Shown here: in pieces, positions 45,438 through 54,242 of the stretch | How the letters are laid out: each line of letters starts with the position of its first letter | Position numbering within the stretch: position 1 is the stretch's first letter | NCBI RefSeq assembly: GCF_001886815.1 | Contig: NZ_CP018099.1 | Coordinates: 558,001-622,000 of the forward strand | Length of the DNA stretch: 64,000 nt | Direction of reading: 5' to 3' | Source: Caldithrix abyssi DSM 13497 | GTDB lineage: Bacteria > Calditrichota > Calditrichia > Calditrichales > Calditrichaceae | Notes under the pieces: model-generated | Told to the model about the DNA's origin: nothing | Database searches by the model: none | What the model saw: only the letters and a program-made list of their open reading frames with translations | Program-made: the position numbers and the translations under genes

Positions 45438-47939
45438 CTATTTTAAAACCATCACTTTCCCATAATGCGCTTTTTGCCGGTGATCGGCCGTTCTAAAACG
45501 CACCACGAAAAAATAAATCCCGCTGCTTAATTGTTCAGCTTTCAAAGTCAATCGGTGTTCGCCGGCGTGAAACACCCGTTCTGCAGACGAAAACACGCGC
45601 CGACCGCGAACGTCGAAAAGCTCCAGCCTGACCTTTGCCGGCAGAGTTAGATGAAGCGGAATGAGCGTTTGATTGTTAAAGGGATTGGGGTAATTTGCGC
45701 CCACCGTAAAATCGTCCGGCAGCGGTCTATTGCTCAGCGGTAAAGCGGTGGGATTTAGTGTGCGTTTAAAGCGCAGCGCATCGGCGGCGATTACGCCGGC
45801 GCTGGCCTCGTCGCTCAGTTTTACGCTGGCTGTTTGCCCCGCTTTAAGGTAGTAAGTTCCAAGGTCGGCCCAATTGCCTACGGCCTGTTGCTGACTGAGG
45901 ATGACCGAACTGGAGCCGAAGTTGTGCAAAATGGCGTAGTGCGCGTCGCTGGTCAGCGTCAGATCGGAACAGGGAATAAAAACCTGCACGCGATAGTAGC
46001 CGTCTTGCTGGATGGGCGACCACCATTGGGCAAAGCGCGCGCCTGATCCCGCCTGAATGTATAACCAGTCGCCGTTAATGGCGCAGGAGTCTGCTACCGT
46101 TTGCCACTGGCCGTATGTGGTAAAGGTGTCGGAAGCGTTATCGATTACAATTTCACTTAATTGGGGATCAAAGGTAAAGCTCAGCGTAAGATCGTTTAAT
46201 GGAATACCGACGTAATCCTTAAGCGCGCTGATCTGCAGTTGATAGTTTTGTCCCGGCGTTAAAGGCGCGGTTTGCAGGTTGACCGCAGAACGATCTTGCC
46301 CGACAAAAGCGACGTTTATTACTTCCACCTGCGGCTGAATGTTGTAATTGGCTGGCGACAGCGCCGCGGCGCTATCGATCCACTGGTTGAATTTTAAGTT
46401 GAGATGCACGGAGTCGGGCGCAAAATAATCGATGGCTTTTAGCGGTTTTTGTCTTAAAAGGCGCACGGCGTCGGCGGCTAACTTACCGTTTGCGCTGTTG
46501 GTCAATTGCAGACGAACGGTCGAGCCGTAAGAAAAGGAATCGGCATGTAAAAATACCCAGCGGTTGGCATCCTTTTGTTGGTTGATGGTTACCGAATGGG
46601 CAGAATCGTTGGCTTCGATGCGCCAGAGGGCCTGTTCCGTTAGGTCGGATTGAGCGGGCCAGCGGGCAAAGAGGGCGTAATGGCCGCTTAGCCAGACGGG
46701 CGCGTCGAAAACGGCCTGAGCCGCCGGATCGGCGCTTAGCAAATACGAATCATTGAATCCGCCCGAGTATTTATCCCATGCGCCGGTAGCGGTAAAGAAA
46801 CGCGAGGCGCCATCGTCAATAATTAAATCCTGATGCGGCAGGGCCGCTTTAGTTTTGAATACTTCGTCGCGCAGTGTTTGCAAAACCTCGTCGTTCAGGT
46901 CTTTGTAGTACCAGATGGTTACGCCGTCGGCCTGATGCGTCAGGGCGTAATTGATTTGAAACAGCGCAGATTGCAGGGTGTTAAAATCGATTCCGGCGTA
47001 CAACAACACGTGCGGATTGGTTTTTTGCCTGGCCAGTTCAAACTGATTGGGAAAATCGCTGTCGTTCAAATAGAGCATGTGCTCCAGGGCGTCCACATAG
47101 CCGCTGTCGCTCCACACATCCCAGCGCTGCAACTTGGAGCCGCTGAGCAACATGTAGGGCGGAGCCACGGCGGCGGAAACGAGCATATCGGGTTGAAGCG
47201 CTTTCACCGCCTGGTAAATGCGCCGGGCGATCTGGTTGATCTGGCTTTCGCGCCAGGCGGTCCACTGCGCCCACTCGGCATGCCCCGGGTAGATGTACAG
47301 AGGATCCGTGCCGCCCGTTTGCTGCTGGTAGCGCTGGCGCGAAACGGCCGAGTAAGAAAAATCGGTAGAGGGGTAGCGAATGCGATCGGTTTCGACGCCG
47401 TCCAGTTGCGGGTAGCGGGCGGCGATTTCTGCAAACAGGTCCTCCATAAATTGTTTAACTTCAGGATGTGCGGCGTCCATCCAGTGGAAAACGCCCCACT
47501 GGTTTTGCTGGTAATGCCGGCTCTGATTGTCCACGGCTTCCCAGTCCGGATGAGCGGTTAAAATCGGGCCGCTGTCGCTGGTGTCGTTGCCGCTGTAGTG
47601 GCTCATCAAGCCGTACTCAAACCAGGCGATGACTTCCAGGTTCCAGCGGTGGGCGATTTCGATGGTCTCGGCCAGAGGGTCTCTTCCTGCAAATTGAATG
47701 TGTTGCCGCGGCCCGCCGGCCTGTTGCAGCACATCGCTGGGATAAATGGTGGCGCCCAGATAGTAAACATTCACAAAGATGCGGTTAAAATTAGCCTGCG
47801 CCAGTTTGTGGCAGGTGGATTCGATTAAATCAACGCCGCCTTCGATGACGTCGCGGCTTAGCCACACGCCGCGCGCCTGCGGCATTTGCGCGCCGATCAA
47901 TTGACTAAAAATTAACAGAATAAACAATGTTTTTTTCAT
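45438..47939 (-). CDS. GH10-like hydrolase (GHL10/DUF187) with golvesin-like domains and T9SS sorting domain
   Basis: An 833-residue secreted protein. Signal peptide 1-17, then a TIM-barrel domain (about 20-360) starting ARGVWLSRDVIEGGV with NRIFVNVYYLG, EVIAWFEYGLM, MDAAHPEV and LDGVETDRIRYPS, as in the GHL10 (PF02638) family. Two golvesin/Xly-type beta-sandwich domains follow (about 370-500 and 590-720), separated by an Ig-like piece. The C-terminus is a type A sorting domain (NYPNPFNNQT to KVMVLK). Its ATG lies inside the 3' end of the deacetylase-like gene (35-base overlap). It probably acts on a cell-surface or exopolysaccharide substrate; specificity is unknown. Confidence 0.85.
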   Translation of the reverse strand: MKKTLFILLIFSQLIGAQMPQARGVWLSRDVIEGGVDLIESTCHKLAQANFNRIFVNVYYLGATIYPSDVLQQAGGPRQHIQFAGRDPLAETIEIAHRWNLEVIAWFEYGLMSHYSGNDTSDSGPILTAHPDWEAVDNQSRHYQQNQWGVFHWMDAAHPEVKQFMEDLFAEIAARYPQLDGVETDRIRYPSTDFSYSAVSRQRYQQQTGGTDPLYIYPGHAEWAQWTAWRESQINQIARRIYQAVKALQPDMLVSAAVAPPYMLLSGSKLQRWDVWSDSGYVDALEHMLYLNDSDFPNQFELARQKTNPHVLLYAGIDFNTLQSALFQINYALTHQADGVTIWYYKDLNDEVLQTLRDEVFKTKAALPHQDLIIDDGASRFFTATGAWDKYSGGFNDSYLLSADPAAQAVFDAPVWLSGHYALFARWPAQSDLTEQALWRIEANDSAHSVTINQQKDANRWVFLHADSFSYGSTVRLQLTNSANGKLAADAVRLLRQKPLKAIDYFAPDSVHLNLKFNQWIDSAAALSPANYNIQPQVEVINVAFVGQDRSAVNLQTAPLTPGQNYQLQISALKDYVGIPLNDLTLSFTFDPQLSEIVIDNASDTFTTYGQWQTVADSCAINGDWLYIQAGSGARFAQWWSPIQQDGYYRVQVFIPCSDLTLTSDAHYAILHNFGSSSVILSQQQAVGNWADLGTYYLKAGQTASVKLSDEASAGVIAADALRFKRTLNPTALPLSNRPLPDDFTVGANYPNPFNNQTLIPLHLTLPAKVRLELFDVRGRRVFSSAERVFHAGEHRLTLKAEQLSSGIYFFVVRFRTADHRQKAHYGKVMVLK

Positions 47940-49092
47940 AAACGCTCTGTTTTAAAATGGTACAAAATTTACTTTTCCGCGCCACCCTTCCATCGTTAAA
48001 ACGCACTTCAAAAATATAGCCGTAAAAGCCGCTGGCCAGATTGACCGGATTCCATGGCAGCCAGTAATTGCCAGCCAGATGCTGACCGAGGTTTATGGCT
48101 TCAATGAGTCTGCCGTTCGCGTCAAAAAAACGAACGGAAACATTGCGAGCGGCCTGTCCCAGATAATAATGAATGCGCGTTTGTCCGTTAAAAGGATTGG
48201 GGAAGTTCTGGCTTAATTCAAAACTTTTTAAAATTAACTTTTGCCTGTGCGCAAGTTGTGTGCTGTTATTTAAAAGCATGTCCCGCGCCTGGCTAAGAGT
48301 AACAAATTTAAGGCGTGTCCCATAAATGGAAACGAGCGAGTCTAACAACTCGGCCGTCCACTGCAAAACCAGGCCATTTTCGTAGCCCTGACGGATAAAC
48401 GGATCGTGAAAGAGCAGTGTGTAAATGCCCTGCTCGGATAATACGCTTTCAATCTCGGCAAGGGCTTCCTGCTTTCTGGCGTTATACTGCTCAGAGGTCA
48501 GCTCCCATGTGTAATCCCTTCCCGGAGGGATGTTGAACAGCCCCTCCCTGAGCTCGCTAAGGTTATATCCGGACGTGGATATGAGATTAAAGCCCTGATC
48601 GACCAGCGCGTTGTAAGTGGTGCGGTCGGCCACATGAGAAGGGGGCACAAACGAAATCGGTGTAATACCGACGCTGTCTTGTAAAATTTGCCGACCTGTG
48701 GAAATCCATGCGCTTTGCTGCTCATAAGTGAAGGCCTGTTGATAGGTGGTGCAATAAAACTCATGATATTGTCCGCAGAGCGTGCAAATATGCATATAGC
48801 CATGCTGCGCCACTTCGTGCCCTTGCTGTACGGTTGCCGCTAATTCCGCGCGAAGCTGGCCGTCGTTGTTTTCTGCTTCCTGCAGGCGATGAGGAATGAC
48901 CGACCATGACACTTTAGCGCCGACGGCTTCAACGGTTTGCTGGAAGGGCGTAATGCTGCGCGGCTGCAACGAAATGTTGCGGCTTAAAATATCATCGACG
49001 CGGATGACAAATAGCAGCGTGTCCTGCGCAAAAGAGCAAGTGGCCGCAAAAAGTAAAATCAACCATAAAACAATCAGATGAGTTTTACGCAT
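47905..49092 (-). CDS. Polysaccharide deacetylase-like protein (DUF2334-type) with T9SS-like C-terminus
   Basis: A 395-residue secreted protein with signal peptide (ends CSFAQ). The catalytic-like domain has VIRVDD (a metal-binding Asp pair as in NodB-type deacetylases), HEVAQHGYMH (HxxxxxH metal ligands), PPSHVADR and LLFHDPFI. A type A-like sorting domain starts at NFPNPFNGQT. Unusually the frame runs about 12 residues past the expected end (after TILK), into the start of the next gene. AAAGG lies before the ATG, next to the stop of the upstream gene. It forms an operon with two GH10-like hydrolases, like the deacetylase/hydrolase pairings in exopolysaccharide systems. Confidence 0.75.
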   Translation of the reverse strand: MRKTHLIVLWLILLFAATCSFAQDTLLFVIRVDDILSRNISLQPRSITPFQQTVEAVGAKVSWSVIPHRLQEAENNDGQLRAELAATVQQGHEVAQHGYMHICTLCGQYHEFYCTTYQQAFTYEQQSAWISTGRQILQDSVGITPISFVPPSHVADRTTYNALVDQGFNLISTSGYNLSELREGLFNIPPGRDYTWELTSEQYNARKQEALAEIESVLSEQGIYTLLFHDPFIRQGYENGLVLQWTAELLDSLVSIYGTRLKFVTLSQARDMLLNNSTQLAHRQKLILKSFELSQNFPNPFNGQTRIHYYLGQAARNVSVRFFDANGRLIEAINLGQHLAGNYWLPWNPVNLASGFYGYIFEVRFNDGRVARKSKFCTILKQSVYEKNIVYSVNF

Positions 49093-49100
49093 ACTTGCCT

Positions 49101-50405
49101 TTAATCAGAAAAAGTTTCTTGCAAAAGATCCCACCAGTCATATTCATTAATATAAACCAGATCGAAGAGCATTAACCCGTCTGTTTTTTTCAAAACCATT
49201 TGCATGGCGCGTTTAAACTGCTGCGGATGATTTTTGTATTGTAATATGAACAGACTGCCGTACACGGTTGTGGCCTGCTGAATGACCTGATTGGTTATGT
49301 CGCAGGCGCCTTCCACACTATACCAGAATTGTTTACCATCTTTCATGGCCGCTTCCTGCCGCAAATCAATCCGCACATCGGGTAAATTAAGTTCGTCGAT
49401 GGTTACTTCAAAATAATAACAGCCGGACATGAAAAAATCCAGCAATTCGGCGTAACCGGTTACATGGTAGTCCGGATCGGCCCACCAGTAGGGGGGATGG
49501 TAATGTTGACTGGCCCAATTGACGCCCACTTCGTAATAGGTGGGGTACCAAGATCCGGCATAGTCGCCAAACGCCAGTTGAGGGTTAAGCGTTTTTACGG
49601 TGTCTCGCGCTTTTACAAAAAAATGGAAAATACACTTTGCGCGCCAGAAAAGCCACCGCTTGAATAATGGGCCTGGCGTTACTTCGGGCTCGGCGTCCGG
49701 CGTTTGTTTTTGCCAAGTAAAAATGTCTTCTGGCCAGTGTTTAACTTTTTTATTTAAGAACTTTTCAAACGCCGCCCTGGATTCCGGGCTAAAATCGGAA
49801 GCAATGCCGTCAAAGCGAGCGCGATCCAGAATGATGCCGGTCAGTTGCGGGTAGTTGCGCGCCACTTCGGCGATGATGGAAAGTTCGTAGCGTTGCACGT
49901 CTTCTCTGATGGGATTCACAAACAGGGATTGTTTGCTTTCCACTTCTGTAATGGGTTTTAAGCCCTTCGGCGTGTACAGAATGGTTTGCCAGTGGGGACG
50001 CGTTTCGTAAACAAGCCCCAGCCCGGCGGGGCGGCTACCCTCGGAAAAAATGTTGAGGGCGGCGTGTACTTTTAAACCGTACCGTTTGCCGAGCGTCAGG
50101 GCATGGGCCAGGTAGTCGTAATACGCCGGACGTTCCACGCCCTTCCATTTTAACAGACGGGGCGCAATTTTACTGGGGTACAACACATAGCCCGAATTGG
50201 GCTTGATGTCAATCACCAGGTCGGTAAAGCCGACAGACGCCGCCTTTTGGGCCATCGCCTCCATGGCGGAAGAGTCGCTTAGCTGCGCCCAGTTGGCGCT
50301 GGCGTCCACCCACAAAAAGAGGCGTTTGGTTTGCGGTTGGGTAAAACCGACATCATAAAAAAAGAGAATGAGGCATAATAAAAAAATGTTCATTTTAAAA
50401 TTCAT
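49101..50405 (-). CDS. GH10-like secreted glycoside hydrolase-family protein
   Basis: A 434-residue protein with a signal peptide (to about residue 22, ends VGFTQ) and one TIM-barrel-like domain resembling GHL10/alpha-amylase-like proteins of Bacteroidota: LFLWVDASANWAQL, FTDLVIDIKPNSGYVLYPS, GLKVHAALNIFSEG, FVNPIREDVQRYEL and LTGIILDRARFDG. No sorting domain is present, unlike its two operon partners, so it may stay in the periplasm. It is the first gene of a three-gene operon, 8 bases before the deacetylase-like gene. I see no strong SD. The repeat array at 50.4-51.8 kb lies upstream. Confidence 0.75.
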   Translation of the reverse strand: MNFKMNIFLLCLILFFYDVGFTQPQTKRLFLWVDASANWAQLSDSSAMEAMAQKAASVGFTDLVIDIKPNSGYVLYPSKIAPRLLKWKGVERPAYYDYLAHALTLGKRYGLKVHAALNIFSEGSRPAGLGLVYETRPHWQTILYTPKGLKPITEVESKQSLFVNPIREDVQRYELSIIAEVARNYPQLTGIILDRARFDGIASDFSPESRAAFEKFLNKKVKHWPEDIFTWQKQTPDAEPEVTPGPLFKRWLFWRAKCIFHFFVKARDTVKTLNPQLAFGDYAGSWYPTYYEVGVNWASQHYHPPYWWADPDYHVTGYAELLDFFMSGCYYFEVTIDELNLPDVRIDLRQEAAMKDGKQFWYSVEGACDITNQVIQQATTVYGSLFILQYKNHPQQFKRAMQMVLKKTDGLMLFDLVYINEYDWWDLLQETFSD

Positions 50406-50439
50406 GTATTTGTTTTCCGTTTTGAATGAAACAATGAAA

Positions 50440-51800
50440 ATTTCTCTTTCAGGGTTATTAATTTGTTTGGGAATTTGTTTTCTATAATCATTTCAATCCT
50501 TCGGATTTGGGTTATTTCGTCACCAATTTTATTTCGGATTTCATGTTCAGAGTTTCCGGCACATGCAATTAGTTTTTGGGATTTGCTTCATTTACAAAAT
50601 GGTGCTGTTCCGTTCATTTTAAACCATCTTTACATTTTGGCGCTAATTTAATCCCGAAAGATGAAACGGTTGCCACCAATATGACACCCTTTCAGGGTTA
50701 ATAATTTGGTTTGGGGTCTGGTTTTCTATAATCATTTCAATCCTTCGGATTTGGGTTTTTTCGTCACCAATTTTATTTCGGATTTCATGTTCAAAATTTA
50801 CGGCACATAAAATTGTTTTTTGTAATTCGCTTCATTTACAAAATGGTGCTGTTCCGTTCATTTTAAACCATCTTTACATTTTGGCACCATTCCAATCCCG
50901 AAGGGATGAAACGATTGCCACCATTATGGCACCCTTTCAGGGTTAATGATTTGATTGGGGCTTCACTTTCCTATAATCATTTCAATCCTTCGGATTTGGG
51001 TTTTTCCGTCACCAATTTTATTTCGGATTTTATGTTCAGAATTTCCGGCTCCTGGGGTTATTTTTTTGAATTCATTTCCTTTACAAAATTTTACTATTCG
51101 GACTATTTTAAAATCGCCCTTACATTTTGGCGCTAATTCAATCCCGAAGGGATGAAACGATTATAGCCAAAATGCCACAGGCCATTATTTAAACCTCGAA
51201 GAGGTGACATTATTATTTAATCCCTTCAGACAAAAATCACCTTTACGTATTGACGCCGTTTTAATCCCGAAAGATGAAACGATTGCCGCCAATATTTCAC
51301 CCTTTCAGGGTTATTAATTTGTTTTCTATAATCATTTCAATCCTTCGGATTTGGGTTTTCCCGTCACCAATTTTATTTCGTATTTCATGCCCAGAATTTC
51401 CGGCACATAAAATTGTTTTGTGATTCGCTTTATTTACAAAATGGTGCTGTTCCGTTCATTTTAAACCATCTTTACATTTTGGCGCTAATTCAATCCCGAA
51501 AGATGAAACGGTTGCCACCAATATGACACCCTTTCAGGGTTAATAATTTGGTTTGGGGTCTGGTTTTCTATAATCATTTCAATCCTTCGGATTTGGGTTA
51601 TTTCGTCACCAATTTTATTTCGTATTTCATGTTCAAAATTTCCGGCACATGCAATTGTTTTTTGGGATTCGCTTCATTTACAAAATGGTGCTGTTCCGTT
51701 CATTTTAAACCATCTTTACATTTTGGCGCCATTCCAATCCCGAAGGGATGAAACGATTATAGCCAAAATCCCGGCCCTCATTTAAACCTCGAAGAGGTGA
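50440..51800. repeat. Array of five ~245-bp hairpin-rich units beside a Y1 transposase gene
   Basis: Units recognised by CAATCCTTCGGATTTGGG at 50494, 50738, 50983, 51338 and 51580 (spacings 244, 245, 355, 242). Each unit holds three triloop hairpins: AATCC-TTC-GGATT, AATCCC-GAA-GGGAT (or decayed) and ACCCT-TTC-AGGGT. The third interval contains an extra 110 bases with ACCTCGAAGAGGT, a palindrome that recurs at 51784-51796 right beside the transposase gene. No coding frame is conserved across units. Confidence 0.9.
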
Positions 51801-51802
51801 CA

Positions 51803-52264
51803 TTATTCAATCCATTCAAACAAATATTCATCCTTAAATTCAATTTCAAACTTTTTTAAAAAATTATAATATTCCTCCCTGAACGTTTTTTTCTTATGAT
51901 GCGCTTCCTGATTTAAAATATACTTATAAACCGTATCCAATTGAGAATGCGCGTAAGAAAAAGCCCCATATCCAGCCTGCCATTCAAACTTACCTTGCAC
52001 AAATCCTCTGTCGTTAATAAAATTAGAAGAATTATTTTTTATATCTCTAACCAAACCCGACAGGGCCATAAACGGTTTAAGACCAATAAAACAATGAACA
52101 TGATCTGATACGCCATTAATAATGATCGATTTATGGCCTTTATTCTTAATAATTCCCGTCATGTATTTAAATACTTCATTGCGCCAGGATTTTTGTAAAA
52201 GATTTTGCCTCCCCTTTACGGCAAAGATCACCTGGATATAAATTTTTGAATAAGTACCTGCCAT
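51803..52264 (-). CDS. IS200/IS605-like Y1 (HUH) transposase
   Basis: A 153-residue protein starting MAGTYSKIYIQVIFAVKGR, typical of Bacteroidota Y1 transposases. The HUH motif is His55-Val-His57 in SDHVHCFIGL, and the candidate nucleophile is Tyr115 in YKYILNQEAHH. The fold and length fit single-strand-specific TnpA enzymes that recognise hairpins. No TnpB is present. It lies at one end of the hairpin-unit array and only 38 bases from the next gene, so it is either a single-copy domesticated (RAYT-like) enzyme or a minimal IS. All catalytic residues are intact. Confidence 0.9.
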   Translation of the reverse strand: MAGTYSKIYIQVIFAVKGRQNLLQKSWRNEVFKYMTGIIKNKGHKSIIINGVSDHVHCFIGLKPFMALSGLVRDIKNNSSNFINDRGFVQGKFEWQAGYGAFSYAHSQLDTVYKYILNQEAHHKKKTFREEYYNFLKKFEIEFKDEYLFEWIE

Positions 52265-52302
52265 AATGATAACCCTTAATTCAATGAACAGCAGGGAATC
52301 AC

Positions 52303-53688
52303 TTATTTAATCAATAGCATTTTTCTCGTTTGAACCACGTTCTCGCCGCGTAATTGGTAAAAATAAATTCCCGAAGCCCAATGATTGCCATTAATCTTAA
52401 TCTGATGTTTACCGGCGACCTGTTTACCAACATTAATTTCTTTAACCAATTGACCGGAATTACTAAAAATCAAAAATTGAACATTTTGCGTTTTACTTAA
52501 CTGATATTCAATGGTTGTCTGGGCATTAAACGGATTGGGGAAATTCCCTAAGAGCGCTGTTGTCTTAGGAAGCAGCGAGCCTGGCTCATCAAGCGCCTGC
52601 AATGGGCCGTAGGAAAAGACAAAGGCGCATTTAGCTTCCTGATCGATGACATAGGCAAAATTTTCGTCCGGGCTGAAGGCAATGTCCGAAGGGGTTAAGA
52701 AGGGAGCGCCCTGCGGATCGGGATTGACCGCGCTGTTAGCTGATGGCAACTCATCCAGTTCAATGGCGAAATTTCCGCTGATCATGAACGATTTTACCCA
52801 GCGCCGCGTGGTATCGGTGCCGCAGGCCCACAGATTCCCCTGGCTGTCGCAGGCAATGCCGTAAGGCGTCCAGGAAAGCCAGCCAAGGTAGGAAGACACA
52901 TCGCTTACGCGCTGGCCCACGTAATCTTTAGGCGAGGTTTGCGTTCCGCCGGTCCACACGGCAATACCGCCTGTGGAGCTCAGAGTATCGCTGTTGCGGC
53001 TGGAAAAGAAGGGCGTGTTGGGATCGCTGTAATCGGCGCCGGGAATGGTGGCCACATCGCGAATGATGGAAAATCCTGTGCCGTCATGTCCGCCCGGTTC
53101 GATGGGATGCAGGTCCAGGGGCTGAATGGGCACCCAGGTGCCCCGGGCCGAGGCGGTGTCCGTAAAATTGTACACGCGGATGGATGTGTGGTAGGAAAGC
53201 CCGGCGTACACAAATTTGTCCTTGTTGGCAGAAAGACCGAGCACCCACGTACCGTAACCGCCGGCGGTGTATTCCTTACGCTGAGCGGGATCGCCATCGG
53301 GATATTCGTACATGATGGAAAGCGAAGGCATGGGCGTACCCGGCTTACGACACACAACCAGAACGGTGTCGTCAATGGTGGTAATGCCGCGCGCCGATTC
53401 CACGTCCAGATTGGCGCTGTAGTCGTCGATCAGCGTAAAGACCGAGTCGCCTGGCGCTGCCATCCACAGGGCATTCATCCCACGGGCATCCACTGCGCTG
53501 GTGGTAATGACCCAAAGGCTGCCCTTGTTATCCGTGGCGCAGAGAAAGGGATAGGTGACGCTGTCGGGCGTGGGAAATTTAATGGTCATCTCTTCCTGAA
53601 AAAGCCAGGAATCCTGGGCGCTGAGCGTCGTCGGCAGGACGACAAAAAGCAATAATGCGACGGCGAAAAAAGCGACAAGTTTTTTCAT
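52303..53688 (-). CDS. Secreted beta-propeller-like protein with T9SS sorting domain
   Basis: A 461-residue protein with signal peptide (1-24, ends LSAQ). The body has repeated propeller-like segments (KGSLWVITTS, GNLWACGTDTTRRWV, SPDENFAYVIDQE), probably an NHL/SMP-30-like fold; I cannot assign an activity. The end is a type A sorting domain (NFPNPFNAQT to KMLLIK). GGGGTGAG lies 6 bases before the ATG. It is monocistronic as far as seen, with a TTAAGTTAACTTAA palindrome upstream. Confidence 0.75.
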   Translation of the reverse strand: MKKLVAFFAVALLLFVVLPTTLSAQDSWLFQEEMTIKFPTPDSVTYPFLCATDNKGSLWVITTSAVDARGMNALWMAAPGDSVFTLIDDYSANLDVESARGITTIDDTVLVVCRKPGTPMPSLSIMYEYPDGDPAQRKEYTAGGYGTWVLGLSANKDKFVYAGLSYHTSIRVYNFTDTASARGTWVPIQPLDLHPIEPGGHDGTGFSIIRDVATIPGADYSDPNTPFFSSRNSDTLSSTGGIAVWTGGTQTSPKDYVGQRVSDVSSYLGWLSWTPYGIACDSQGNLWACGTDTTRRWVKSFMISGNFAIELDELPSANSAVNPDPQGAPFLTPSDIAFSPDENFAYVIDQEAKCAFVFSYGPLQALDEPGSLLPKTTALLGNFPNPFNAQTTIEYQLSKTQNVQFLIFSNSGQLVKEINVGKQVAGKHQIKINGNHWASGIYFYQLRGENVVQTRKMLLIK

Positions 53689-53711
53689 AGCTCACCCCAA
53701 TCTTTTAATTA

Positions 53712-53725
53712 TTAAGTTAACTTAA
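53712..53725. promoter_or_regulatory. 14-bp palindrome TTAAGTTAACTTAA upstream of a T9SS cargo gene
   Basis: A perfect palindrome 24-37 bases before the ATG at 53688, in otherwise AT-rich sequence. It could be an operator; the cognate regulator is unknown. Confidence 0.35.
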
Positions 53726-53835
53726 CAAACTGAAATAATATACTAAATAAGAGAGGGAAAGAAAATAATTTTGAAATAAAATTTAAAAGTTTTTGTCGAT
53801 TATTTTGCGCTGATAGAAGAATTTTATTTTTAGAA

Positions 53836-54160
53836 TACTTCCTTCAAAACATCTGTATCGCCATGGCGGGATTGGTTTAATGGTTGATTAGTTGAATAGT
53901 TGATTGGTTGAATGGTTAGCCTGTCATTTCAAACCTGTTTCTGCAAATGTGGTGAATTCCTGCCACCGTTTATGTCGGGGCGAAGGATTTCCAAGAACAA
54001 TTCAGCGATGGTAAGCATTCATCTTTAGTCATATCAAAAAAGCGCTCTGGATAAAGTAGGGTTGGAAATCCTTCGCCCTTACAAGTGCGTTCATTCCTGA
54101 TCTTTTGTCTGGGAGTGAGGATCGAGCGAGCAATGGTAATTTAATTTAAAATATTCATTG
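53836..54160 (+). repeat. Composite intergenic element (modules D, octamers, A), copy 3
   Basis: Module D in reverse orientation at about 53836-53875 (ATACTTCCTTC, ATGGCGGGATTGG), octamer tract 53877-53920, and module A at 53930-54160 with inverted ends at 53973-53992 and 54064-54083 (one mismatch). Same orientation of A as at 9.2 kb. The 71-codon frame seen in the other copies is broken here. Confidence 0.85.
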
Positions 54161-54242
54161 CGCACGTTGCGGTTTTTTAAGAGTTGCGGCTGTGCTGCCC
54201 TGGAATAAACGCAGCGGTTTAAAGGATCGGCAACCACTTCTT

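Noticed and set aside
46833-47561. Antisense frame of 242 codons in the GH10-like hydrolase gene
   Set aside because: Shadow of a gene with clear domains and sorting signal.
52939-53655. Antisense frame of 238 codons in the propeller-like cargo gene
   Set aside because: No SD and Gly/His/Val-rich; the opposite strand has signal peptide and sorting domain.
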